Below are positions 23,678 through 33,056 of a stretch of DNA of 64,000 nucleotides, piece after piece. A model generated the notes under the pieces. It ran no database searches. It saw only the letters and a program-made list of their open reading frames with translations, and was not told the DNA's origin. The position numbers were made by a program, and so were the translations under genes. This DNA is from Streptomyces minutiscleroticus (GTDB lineage Bacteria; Actinomycetota; Actinomycetes; Streptomycetales; Streptomycetaceae), in the NCBI RefSeq assembly GCF_014650875.1, contig NZ_BMVU01000003.1, positions 62,001 through 126,000 on the forward strand. The letters are read 5' to 3'. Position 1 is the stretch's first letter. Each line of letters opens with the position of its first letter.

Positions 23678-24353
23678 ACGGGATTCCCGGAGGGGCGGGA
23701 TTCCCAGGGCGGAACTCCCGGAGAGGCGGATCCGCGGACAGTGGGAGCCGTGGACGGTGGGATTCGCGGGTCCGCCCCGCCGGGCCCGAACGCTCCGCAC
23801 CTGTCGGGGAAGGAATCGACCCGCCGGGCGGAGACCGGCGGAACGGTGGGCACGCGGCATGTTGTGTTCCGAAAACCTCCCGGGCGACATGCACAAGGAA
23901 AAAAACCTTCCTGCTCCTCCGCGGAAATATTTTTCTCCGCCCGGCGGCATCGACGGTTCCTCGTGACGGCCGGACGAGACAATCTTTGGCGAATCCGTTC
24001 ACTCGTATGCCGCGTATCCGGATGAATGCAGTGGCGTTACTTCGAATGTGACCAAGGAAAACGGCGAGCGACCGCCTCGCGTTCCGAGCCGGAGGCGGAA
24101 GTGCGGAAACGCCCCTGCTGAGCGCCGGGTGCGACGAAGGCCCGGCACCCGCGTCCCCGGCCGGGAGCACTGCTCGCCGCCCGCCGACGGAACCTTCGCC
24201 CGGGCGGATCTCCCCGGACGCCGGGGGCGGCCGATCTAGTACCGCAGCACTTCTCGGACGTCACGTCAGGAACGGGAAAGCCATTTCACCCGACGGTGGC
24301 CCCGGTCGTACCACACATTGACTCGAACGCGGGCGGAGCAGCTGATCTGCGCT
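23678..24353. other. Intergenic region, no gene seen
   Basis: About 675 bases with no convincing frame. It holds repeats of a gggattcccgg-type unit (about 23680-23725), an AT-rich patch around 23890-23945 (ggaaatatttttctccgc, with gcgga/tccgc arms) and another near 24010-24050. The AT-rich patches may be promoter or decayed DNA. Confidence 0.45.
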
Positions 24354-25235
24354 ATGTATCACGAACGTTCTGAATACTACCGGCCCCATGACGAGACGCC
24401 TTTCGACGAGACCGGCACCGGCAGACACCGCGCCTCGGACGAGAGCTTCGCGCAGACCCTGGTGCCGCCGGATCCCGGCTGGGACCCGGCCGAGGAGCTG
24501 GCGTTCATGCTCCAGGACGCCAGGGAGCAGGAGGACGACGCCGCTTTCGAGGAGGTGCCGGCCGCCACGGCCGCGGCCCCCGGCACGCCGCTGGGGAACC
24601 TGCACGACATCACCGCGGAACTGCCCCCGCTGCGCGAGGCGCCCAAGAGCCATCGCAAGGTCCGCAGGGAGATGAGCCGGCTGCGGGCGACGAGCCTTCT
24701 CATCGCGGCCCTGGCCGCGGTCGTCGCGTGCTCGGTGAGCCTCTTCGGCGGAGTGGTGGCGTACGAGCCCCTGCGCCTCGCGACCGAGTCGCGTCCGGAG
24801 GGCGCCGTGGCGTCCTGGTGGCCCCTGCTGATCTACGGCCCGTGGCTGGTGGCGTCGCTGTCGGTCCTGCGGGCCGCGCTGCACCGGCGCCGGGCGGTGC
24901 ACTCCTGGGTGGTGGTCCTGCTGTTCTCGTCGATCGCGATGCTCCTGTGCATCCTCCACGCGCCCAGGACGGTCAGCGACACGGCGGCCGCGGCCCTGCC
25001 GGGACTGGCGTCGCTGGTCTGCTTCCAGCAGCTCGTCCGCCAGGTCACCCTCACCCGGCCGCCCCGGCGGACGACGACGCCCCGCCACCGGCTGAACCTC
25101 CCGTCGGCGCAGGCTCCCTCCGACGACGAGCAGTCCGGCGCGACGACGCGGCGCGCTCCGCTGCCGTTCCCCCACCAGCGCCATCACACGGACGACGGAC
25201 GGCTCGACACCGACCGTCCCCGGCGCCCCGACTGA
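24354..25235 (+). CDS. DUF2637 membrane protein
   Basis: This protein of about 293 residues has an acidic N-terminal region of about 100 residues. Four membrane helices at about 105-225 follow in the DUF2637 pattern (SLLIAALAAVVACSVSLFGGVVAYEPLRLAT; WWPLLIYGPWLVASLSVLRAAL; HSWVVVLLFSSIAMLLC; PGLASLVCFQQLV). A disordered basic C-terminal tail ends the protein. DUF2637 is typical of streptomycete chromosomes and transfer-related SpdB-like proteins; its role is unknown. The start is uncertain: ATG at 24354 is used, but TTG at 24318 would add 12 residues. Confidence 0.75.
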   Translation: MYHERSEYYRPHDETPFDETGTGRHRASDESFAQTLVPPDPGWDPAEELAFMLQDAREQEDDAAFEEVPAATAAAPGTPLGNLHDITAELPPLREAPKSHRKVRREMSRLRATSLLIAALAAVVACSVSLFGGVVAYEPLRLATESRPEGAVASWWPLLIYGPWLVASLSVLRAALHRRRAVHSWVVVLLFSSIAMLLCILHAPRTVSDTAAAALPGLASLVCFQQLVRQVTLTRPPRRTTTPRHRLNLPSAQAPSDDEQSGATTRRAPLPFPHQRHHTDDGRLDTDRPRRPD

Positions 25236-25437
25236 CGGCGGAACGGCCGACGGGCGGACCGCCCCGGTGCCGCCGGGACCCGAGCCGGCCGTGTCCCACC
25301 TGCACGCCGTAGCGCGGGGCGGGAGGCACCGGCGGCGGACCCGGCGGATCCGGGGCGGTCCGCCCGTCGGCAGCGGGTCCCGCGGCCTGTGTCTGCGCGC
25401 CGGCGGGTTCCGCGACGGCGGGGCCTGCGGCGGTGGG

Positions 25438-26418
25438 TCAGGAAGCGGCGCGGTTCGGACGCAGCCGGCGCAGCGGCTGGGCGAGTTCGCGCTGGTAGAA
25501 GTCGATGAACCCGTCGGGGTCGGGGCCCGCGTTCTGCAGGACCAGCCGGTCGAACCCGGCGTCGACGTACTTCTGGGCGGCCGACAGGTAGCGGTCCGGG
25601 TCGGGGCCGCAGGCGAACTGCTGGAGGATGTCCTCGGTGCGGACCGTGGTGGTGGCGGCCTCGAAGTTCACGGGGTTGGGGAGCTCGCTCATCACCTTCC
25701 ACCCCGTCACCGCCCAGCGCGAGGTCTTGAGCGCCGCCTCGGCGGCGGTCCGCTCGTCCTCGGCCCAGGCCATGGGCACCTCGGCGTACCCGGGTCCGGA
25801 GCCGCCGGCGGCGCGGTAGTGCTCGACGAGTGAGGGCTTGTCCTCGGTGGCGAACAGGCCGTCCCCGAGTTCGGCGGCGATCCGGGCCGCGTCCCCGCCG
25901 CCGGCGGCCACGGCGATCAGCGGGGCCTCCTCGGGCAGGTCGAAGACCCGGGCGTCGTCCAGCCGCAGGTGCTTGCCCTCGTAGGACCGGTAGCCGCCCT
26001 GCCACAGCAGGCGGATGATCTCCAGGGCCTCGCGCAGGAGCTCCTGGCGCACGCGCACCGTGTCGGGGAACCCGCGGCCGACGACGTGTTCGTTGAGGCG
26101 CTCGCCGGAGCCCACGCCGAGGACGAAGCGGCCGCCGGAGACCAGGGCGAGCGTCGCCGCGGCCTGCGCGATGATCGCCGGGTGGTAGCGGACGGTGGGG
26201 CACGTCACCCCGGTCACCAGGCCGACGCGTTCGGTCCTCGCCGCCACGGCGCCCAGGACGGTCCAGGTGAAGGGGGAGTGGCCCTGGACGTCGAGCCAGG
26301 GGTGGAAATGGTCGCTCATCTCGACGAAGTCGAAGCCCGCTGTCTCCGCGAGGACCGCCTGGCGGATGAGCTCTTCCGGGCCGAAGGCCTCCGAGGCCAG
26401 CTTGTAACCGATCTGCAT
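25438..26418 (-). CDS. LLM-class F420-dependent oxidoreductase (TIGR03557 type)
   Basis: The protein of 326 residues is a luciferase-like TIM barrel. IGYKLASEAFGPEELIRQAVLAETAGFDFVEMSDHFHPW resembles F420-dependent glucose-6-phosphate dehydrogenase relatives. GRFVLGVGSGERLNEHVVG and the C-terminal AGFDRLVLQNAGPDPDGFIDFYQRE fit the same subgroup. It probably uses cofactor F420 rather than FMN, by family. The hydride donor or acceptor is unknown. It is transcribed alone. Confidence 0.85.
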   Translation of the reverse strand: MQIGYKLASEAFGPEELIRQAVLAETAGFDFVEMSDHFHPWLDVQGHSPFTWTVLGAVAARTERVGLVTGVTCPTVRYHPAIIAQAAATLALVSGGRFVLGVGSGERLNEHVVGRGFPDTVRVRQELLREALEIIRLLWQGGYRSYEGKHLRLDDARVFDLPEEAPLIAVAAGGGDAARIAAELGDGLFATEDKPSLVEHYRAAGGSGPGYAEVPMAWAEDERTAAEAALKTSRWAVTGWKVMSELPNPVNFEAATTTVRTEDILQQFACGPDPDRYLSAAQKYVDAGFDRLVLQNAGPDPDGFIDFYQRELAQPLRRLRPNRAAS

Positions 26419-26832
26419 GGGCACACCCTGACACCCGGCGGATCCGGACCCGGACCGACGACACCCCGACGACACCGCCCCGGTCCCCCGGCTCCATCCG
26501 AACGGCGGACCAGCGCTTTCCCGGTGCCGGCGCCGGACAGGCCCGTCCCGCGCGCTCGGCGGTGACGCGCGGGGCTCGGCCGGGTCCGTGACGCCGAGGG
26601 CGGGCCGGAGCCGGTGCGCCGGCCGGGGGCGCGGCCGGGTGCGCCCGTACGGACGGCCGAGCCGGCGCGGGACGGTGTGCCGCCGGCCCGTAGGGAATGC
26701 GGCCGTCCCTTCCGTACGGCGATGTGCGGGGATCGGGGCGGTCGCCTGACAGGGGCCGGAACTGTCGCCAGGCTGGAAGGACGGGCGAGCGGAGGGGGTG
26801 CGACCCGTCGTCGCTGATCAGAGGTGGCAGGC
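26419..26832. other. Intergenic region, no gene seen
   Basis: This divergent gap between the F420 oxidoreductase and a STAS gene is GC-rich, with no recognised promoter, repeat or reading frame. Confidence 0.45.
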
Positions 26833-27174
26833 ATGGCGCAGGGACCGGAACCTCCACTGGTCGTCCGCCAGGTGAGGGCGGATGGCGACGCGGTGCTGAT
26901 GCAGCTGACCGGGGAGCTCGACGTCGACGCGGTGCGGCGGCTGGACGAGGCCGTCGTGGACGTCGTGCTCGGCGGGGACCGCGGGAGCCGGGTCCTGCTG
27001 GACCTGTCCGGCGTCACCTACTGCGGCCGCGACAGCGCGTTCACCCTGCTGGGCATGTGCATCACGCTGAAGGCGCTGGGCGTCGACGTGACCATCACCG
27101 AGCTGAGCACCATGGCGCGCATCGCCGTCCACGGCGCGGGCCTGGAGAGGCGGCTCCCGCTCCGCCGCCGGTGA
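26833..27174 (+). CDS. STAS-domain protein, atypical phosphorylation loop (paralogue 2)
   Basis: The 113-residue STAS protein is a close match in length and sequence to the one at 11929. The loop reads YCGRDSAFTLL, so the usual phosphoserine position is Asp and the preceding Asp is Gly. An Asp there could mimic the phosphorylated state. ATG at 26833 has GAGG 8 bases upstream. Another STAS gene, of canonical type, follows 300 bases downstream. Confidence 0.75.
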   Translation: MAQGPEPPLVVRQVRADGDAVLMQLTGELDVDAVRRLDEAVVDVVLGGDRGSRVLLDLSGVTYCGRDSAFTLLGMCITLKALGVDVTITELSTMARIAVHGAGLERRLPLRRR

Positions 27175-27187
27175 AGGCCCACCGGAT

Positions 27188-27285
27188 GTGAATGCGGATA
27201 CGGACGCGGGTGCGGACGTGGGGCGCGGGTGCGAGTGCGGACACGGGCGCGGGCGCGATACGGGTGGGGACGGGGACGGAACCGG
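27188..27285. repeat. Low-complexity gcggac/gcgggt hexamer repeats
   Basis: Interrupted hexamers of the form gcggayrcggac, gcgggtgcg and gcgggcgcg fill the gap between the two STAS genes. No reading frame with protein character uses them. Confidence 0.55.
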
Positions 27286-27473
27286 CAGCCTCGGCCGCGT
27301 GCCGGAAGCCGCCCTCAAGCACCCGTTCGGGTGTATCCAGCACCTTGTCCGTGCACGTTTTTGACGCGGTGAGGGACGGTGGCAGGGGGCGTGCCTTCGG
27401 TAGTCTCGGGGGAGGCTGTCGACGCGAGGCCCTGCCCCGAAGTCCGTATCGGCGAGCGCAGTTGAGGACCCCT

Positions 27474-27839
27474 GTGACCGGTTTTGACGGAGCAGCACAG
27501 CCCGATCCACTGTCGATCATCACGGACACCATCGAGGGTGTGCGGGTGGTCGTCCCGCGCGGCGAGATCGACTTCGGCAACCGTGACCACCTCGCCCGGA
27601 CACTGCTCGCGCCCGGCGGCACGGCCCCGCCGCGGACCGTGCTCGACCTCAGCGACGTGACCTTCATGGACTCCAGCGGCATCAACCTCCTCGTCGTCGC
27701 GCACCGCACCGCGGTGGACGCGAAGGGCTGGCTGCGGCTGGCCGGGCTCCACGGAACCGTCCTGCGCGTCGTCCGGATGGCCGGCATCGACGCCGCCATC
27801 CCCTGCTACACCACGCTCCGCTACGCCCTGCACGCCTGA
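27474..27839 (+). CDS. STAS-domain anti-sigma factor antagonist (BldG-like)
   Basis: This 121-residue SpoIIAA-like protein has an intact phosphorylation loop, VTFMDSSGINLLVV, with the second Ser as phospho-acceptor. EGVRVVVPRGEIDFGNRDHLARTLL forms the first strands. The GTG start at 27474 was chosen because GAGG lies 6 bases upstream and the alignment begins there; the frame is open further upstream. By family it would bind an anti-sigma kinase when dephosphorylated. Confidence 0.82.
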   Translation: MTGFDGAAQPDPLSIITDTIEGVRVVVPRGEIDFGNRDHLARTLLAPGGTAPPRTVLDLSDVTFMDSSGINLLVVAHRTAVDAKGWLRLAGLHGTVLRVVRMAGIDAAIPCYTTLRYALHA

Positions 27840-27983
27840 ACCACCCGCGTCACACGGTGTGCGGCGGCACCGCCGGCCGACGCGGCCGCGAGCGCCGGTG
27901 CGGACCGCGCCGGTCCGCGGTGCCGGGACGTCCCGGCACCGTCCGGCAGGTCCCGCCCGTGCACAGGGGCACCGGCCTCTCGC

Positions 27984-28023
27984 GCGGTGCGTGCGGTGCG
28001 CGGTGCGTGCGGTGCGCGGTGCG
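27984..28023. repeat. Tandem repeat, 2.5 copies of gcggtgcgtgcggtgc
   Basis: Perfect 16-base units lie at 27984-27999 and 28000-28015, then a half copy. It is located downstream of the STAS gene, in a region without genes. Confidence 0.8.
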
Positions 28024-28082
28024 AGTGGGCGGAGCGCGGTGTGGCTCCGGGCGGTCCGGGTGGTCCGGGCGGTTCATGTGGG

Positions 28083-28371
28083 TCAAGGGTGCCGACGCTG
28101 CGCGTACCCTTCGCGCGGCGGTCCGCCGAGCAGGTCGAGCACCTGCCCCGCCGCGGCTGCCGGCGGGGCGGGGTCGGCGCGTTCGGCCGCCGCACGGTGA
28201 CCGTCCGGCAGGGCCCCGCCGCGTTCCGGGTGCGCGCTCAGCAGTCCGCGGGAGAGCCGTCTGCCGATCCCCGTCCACGCACGGTGGTACGCGGTGACCG
28301 GGTGCGCCGTCTCACGCAGGGTGTGATCGGCGACGGCCGGCTGCTCGTGGCGGCCCGGTGGGCGGGCGGGG
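28083..28371 (-). other. Open frame with coding bias, unrecognised, no start; possible gene remnant
   Basis: Minus-strand codons from the MBL-gene stop down to a TGA at 28083-28085 stay open for about 95 codons with high G/C in third positions (segments HPVTAYHRAWTGIGRRLSRGLLSAHPER and GQVLDLLGGPPREGYAQRRHP). There is no ATG/GTG start with a ribosome-binding site. I do not recognise the family. It may be the 3' end of a deleted gene or a chance frame. Confidence 0.3.
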
Positions 28372-29013
28372 TCAGCCGAGCCGGACGGTCGTGCCCGGGG
28401 GCAGGCGGTGGTAGCGCGTCGCGGTGCCGGGACCGCGGTCGCCCAGGAAGCCGCCGACCATCGCGGTGCCGACGTCGTTGAGGGCGCCGTCGTGGACGGC
28501 GTAGGCGTCGCGCGGGGCGACCTCGCGGACGTAGTCGATCAGGTGGCCGACGGTGGACCAAGGGGCGTGCACCGGCAGCAACAGCGTGTCGACGGTGGCA
28601 TCGGGGACGGTCAGGGCGTCCCCGGGGTGGAAGAGGCTGTCGTCCACGAGGAAGCCGACGTTGGTGACGCGCGGGACGTCCGGATGGATGACCGCGTGCC
28701 AGGTGCCGTGGACCTGCACGTCGAACCCGGCCGCGGTGAACGCCTCGCCCTCTCCGACGGCGGTGACCCGGGTGCCGAGGCCGTCCAGCCGCGCGGCGAC
28801 GGAGGAGGTGGTCCAGATGCGCAGGAGCGGGTTGTCCCGGGCCGCCCGGCGCAGTGCCTCCTCCGAGAAGTGGTCGAAGTGCTCGTGCGTGACCAGGACC
28901 GCGTCGGCGCCGTCCAGCGCCTGCGGCTCGGTCAGGCCGCCCGGGTCCACGACCAGGCGCCGGCCGTCCTTCTCGACACGGACGCAGGCGTGGCCGAACT
29001 TGGTGAGCCGCAT
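28372..29013 (-). CDS. MBL-fold metallo-hydrolase (UlaG-like)
   Basis: The protein of 213 residues begins MRLTKFGHACVRVEKDGRRLVVDPG and contains the metal motif VTHEHFDHF (HxHxDH) plus later ligands in GDALTVP and HAPW. This resembles the UlaG/RNase Z-type L-ascorbate-lactonase-like subgroup found widely in Actinobacteria. The ATG has GGAAGGGAG upstream. It is divergent from a MarR gene, with two TGTACA palindromes in the 91-base gap, so it is likely regulated by that MarR. The substrate is unknown. Confidence 0.82.
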   Translation of the reverse strand: MRLTKFGHACVRVEKDGRRLVVDPGGLTEPQALDGADAVLVTHEHFDHFSEEALRRAARDNPLLRIWTTSSVAARLDGLGTRVTAVGEGEAFTAAGFDVQVHGTWHAVIHPDVPRVTNVGFLVDDSLFHPGDALTVPDATVDTLLLPVHAPWSTVGHLIDYVREVAPRDAYAVHDGALNDVGTAMVGGFLGDRGPGTATRYHRLPPGTTVRLG

Positions 29014-29052
29014 GGCGGGCTCCCTTCCACTCGGGAAACTCTGGAACCAGAC

Positions 29053-29071
29053 TGTACAAATAAACTGTACA
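29053..29071. promoter_or_regulatory. MarR operator candidate: two tgtaca palindromes
   Basis: The sequence actgtacaa occurs twice, with tgtaca at 29053-29058 and 29066-29071, 13 bases apart, in the gap between the divergent MBL-fold and MarR genes. The patch is unusually AT-rich for this genome and should overlap both promoters. Confidence 0.65.
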
Positions 29072-29104
29072 ACTAAATTCAACATGTCTGGGTAGACTGC
29101 GTCC

Positions 29105-29530
29105 ATGGACGAAGAAGCGCTGGCCGAGGAGTTGCGGCAGACGATCGGAGAACTGGTCCGGGCGGTGCGGGTCGTGGACACCATGCCGCCCGGGGAGGCG
29201 GCCGCCCTCGGCTTCCTCGACCGCGGCGGCCCGCTGACCACGGCGGACCTCGCCCAGCGGCGCGGCGTGACGCACCAGTCGGCGGCCAAGTCCGTGAAGG
29301 ACCTCATCGGCGGCGGCCTGGTGCGCGCCGAACCCCACCCCGGCGACGGCCGCAAGCTCCTGCTGCACATCACCGACGCCGGCCGCGCCCGCCTGCGGAG
29401 TGAACGCGCCCGGCGCGCCGGCGCCCTCGACGCCGCCCTCCGCGACGTCTTCAGCCCCGAGGAGCGGCGGCGGCTGCGCGACTGCGTCGCCCTGCTGTCC
29501 CGCCTGACCGCGCACCTCGCCGGGAAGTGA
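29105..29530 (+). CDS. MarR-family transcriptional regulator
   Basis: The 141-residue winged-helix protein has recognition segment TTADLAQRRGVTHQSAAKSVKDLIGGGLVRAEPHPGDGRKLLLHITDAG, ending in the MarR wing D-x-R. It probably represses itself and the divergent MBL-fold gene through the TGTACA sites. The ligand is not evident. Confidence 0.85.
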   Translation: MDEEALAEELRQTIGELVRAVRVVDTMPPGEAAALGFLDRGGPLTTADLAQRRGVTHQSAAKSVKDLIGGGLVRAEPHPGDGRKLLLHITDAGRARLRSERARRAGALDAALRDVFSPEERRRLRDCVALLSRLTAHLAGK

Positions 29531-29676
29531 CCGCCCGCTGCCGCGCCGGCGTCGGTGCGCGGGCCGCGCACGGGGTGCTCCCGCCGCGGGGAGCGGGCGC
29601 CGCACCCGCCGGGCCCCCGGGCCGGTGCCGGGCGGACCGGCGAGGAGTGCCGTCGAACCGCCGGTAGGCTGGCGAT

Positions 29677-31074
<1,398 letters not shown>

Positions 31075-31210
31075 TCCGGTGTGACCGCGCGGCTGTCGTG
31101 ACCGCGGCCGTACGGCGCGTACGGCACCGGAGCGGTGTGCGCGGGGCACCGGACGTGGCGGACACGCCCGGTGCCCCGCGCCGCGACGACGGCCTCGGGC
31201 ACGCCAGCCC

Positions 31211-31368
31211 GTACGGCCGACGCGTACGGCCGGTCCGCATGGCGCGTACGGTCGGTCCGGACGACCCGTGCAGTCGGTTCGTACGGCGCGTACGGCCGGT
31301 CCGGATGATGCGTGCGGTCGGTCCGGGCGGCCTGCGTGGCCGGTCCGTACGGCCGGTCCCGGTGGCCG
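31211..31368. repeat. Degenerate tandem repeat around gcgtacggccggtccg
   Basis: About six imperfect copies of a 22-27 base unit with the core gcgtacgg(c/t)cggtccg lie between the lpdA stop and the exporter stop. They make up most of a 335-base gap that has no gene. Confidence 0.7.
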
Positions 31369-31391
31369 CACCGCCGCGGTCGTCGGGCCCG

Positions 31392-31419
31392 GGTGTCAGG
31401 TGTCAGGTGTCAGGTGTCG
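31392..31419. repeat. Heptamer repeat ggtgtca x3 plus ggtgtcg at an exporter stop codon
   Basis: Units start at 31392, 31399, 31406 and 31413. On the coding minus strand the repeat gives TGA triplets at 31410-31412 (the used stop), 31403-31405 and 31396-31398, spaced by 7 and therefore one in each frame. Confidence 0.85.
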
Positions 31420-33056
31420 GACAGTTCCACGTCCGGCACCCGCGACAGCGCCACCACCAGGGCCGCCAGCATCAACGCCGCGCCGGTCAGGAAGACGGCC
31501 TGCAGCGCGTCCACCCAGCCCTCCAGGAAGGGCCGGGCCAGCCGGGGGCTCAGGGTGCGCAGGAACGCGGAGTCCTCCAGGTTCACGCCGCCGTCCGGCC
31601 GCAGCACCCCGCTCAGGGCCCGCGCGTTCTCCGGCTCCGCGGCGAGCCGACGGGTCGGTGCGTCCTCGAGCGCATCACCGAGCCTCTCTGCGATGCGGCC
31701 GCCCGCGGCGGAGAACAGCACCGACAGGAACACGGCGGTACCGGCGGTGCCACCGTTGGAGCGGAAGAAGTTCACCGAGGCCGTCGCGGCGCCCATGTCG
31801 GCACGGGGCACCTCGGACTGGGCCAGCGTGGTCATCGTCTGCAGGGCCGCGCCGAGCCCCGCGCCCATGAACAGCATCCCCGCCCACACGTGCCACAGCG
31901 GACTGTCCACCCGGAGCGTGGCGAAGACCGCCATGGCGACGGTGAAGGAGCCGATGCCCAGCACCAACGGTGGTTTGGGGCGGCCGGTGCGGACGAGCAG
32001 CCGGCCCACCGTCAGGGTGACGGCGACGTTCGCCGCCGTCGTGGGCAGCATGGCCAGGCCGGCCTCCGTCGGGCTCAGGCCCCGGGCGATCTGCAGGTAC
32101 AGCGGCAGTGTCACCGTCGCGCCGAACATCCCGGCTCCCACCAGGAAGTGCAGCAGGGTGCCCAGCCGGAAGCTGCGGACGCCGAACAGCCGCAGTGGCA
32201 GCAGCGCCGCGGCCCCCTTGCGCCGTTCCACGGCGACGAAGCCCGCCAGACCGGCCGCACCGGTCGCGTACAGGACGAGCGCCGCAGGGGAGGTCCAGCC
32301 CCAGCCGCGGCCCTGCTCGGCCACGACCAGGAGCGGCACCACGCCGGCCGCGAGGAGGAGGGCGCCCCCGTAGTCCAGCCGGTGCCGGACGGGCCGGTGC
32401 GGCAGACGGCGCAGCACCCGCACGATCACACCGAGCGCGAGCGCCGCCAGGGGCAGGTTCAACAGGAAGATCCACCGCCAGCCCGTGACGCCCAGCAGGG
32501 TGTCGCTGCCGGCGAGCAGGCCGCCCACCACCGGGCCGACGATGCTGGAGCCGGCGAACACCGCCATGAACCAGCCCTGGTAGCGGCCCCGTTGACGCGG
32601 TGAGGTGATGTCCGCGACCACCGTCATCGCCAGGGACATCAGCCCGCCGCCGCCCAGCCCCTGCAGCGCCCGGAACGCGGCCAGCTGGTGGATGGAGGTC
32701 GCGCAGCCGCACAGCAGGGAGCCCGCCGCGAACAGGGCGATCGCCCAGACGTAGACGGGCCGCCGGCCGTGGATGTCGGACAGCTTGCCGTACAACGGTG
32801 TGGCGATGGTGCCCGTCACCAGGTACGCGGTCGTCACCCAGGCCTGTGAGGTCAGCCCGTGGAGGTCGTCCGCGACGGTGCGCAGCGCCGAGGACACCAC
32901 CGTCTGGTCCAGCGCCCCGAGGAACATGCCGAGCATCAGCCCGGACAGCACGGTGACGACTTCCCGGTGCGACAGCCGCGGGGGCGGCCCGGCCTCCCGG
33001 CCCGGGCCGCCCCCGGCCGGCCCGGCGTCCTGCCGGGCCGCGTCCGACGGTGTCAC
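31410..33056 (-). CDS. DHA2-family MFS drug exporter (14 membrane helices)
   Basis: This 548-residue exporter has motif A GKLSDIHGRRPVYVWAIALFAAGS, motif C GSSIVGPVVGGLLAG, and the DHA2 opening VVTVLSGLMLGMFLGALDQTVVSSALRTV. There is a large extracytoplasmic loop before the last helix (ALEDAPTRRLAAEPENARALSGVL). It uses a GTG start that overlaps the stop of the upstream glycosyltransferase (GTGA), so the two are translated together. Pairing with a glycosyltransferase suggests export or resistance linked to a glycosylated compound. The substrate is unknown. Confidence 0.9.
   Translation of the reverse strand: MTPSDAARQDAGPAGGGPGREAGPPPRLSHREVVTVLSGLMLGMFLGALDQTVVSSALRTVADDLHGLTSQAWVTTAYLVTGTIATPLYGKLSDIHGRRPVYVWAIALFAAGSLLCGCATSIHQLAAFRALQGLGGGGLMSLAMTVVADITSPRQRGRYQGWFMAVFAGSSIVGPVVGGLLAGSDTLLGVTGWRWIFLLNLPLAALALGVIVRVLRRLPHRPVRHRLDYGGALLLAAGVVPLLVVAEQGRGWGWTSPAALVLYATGAAGLAGFVAVERRKGAAALLPLRLFGVRSFRLGTLLHFLVGAGMFGATVTLPLYLQIARGLSPTEAGLAMLPTTAANVAVTLTVGRLLVRTGRPKPPLVLGIGSFTVAMAVFATLRVDSPLWHVWAGMLFMGAGLGAALQTMTTLAQSEVPRADMGAATASVNFFRSNGGTAGTAVFLSVLFSAAGGRIAERLGDALEDAPTRRLAAEPENARALSGVLRPDGGVNLEDSAFLRTLSPRLARPFLEGWVDALQAVFLTGAALMLAALVVALSRVPDVELSDT

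Noticed and set aside
31211..31368. CRISPR array
   Set aside because: The repeats are degenerate and nearly contiguous, with no unique spacers and no cas genes.
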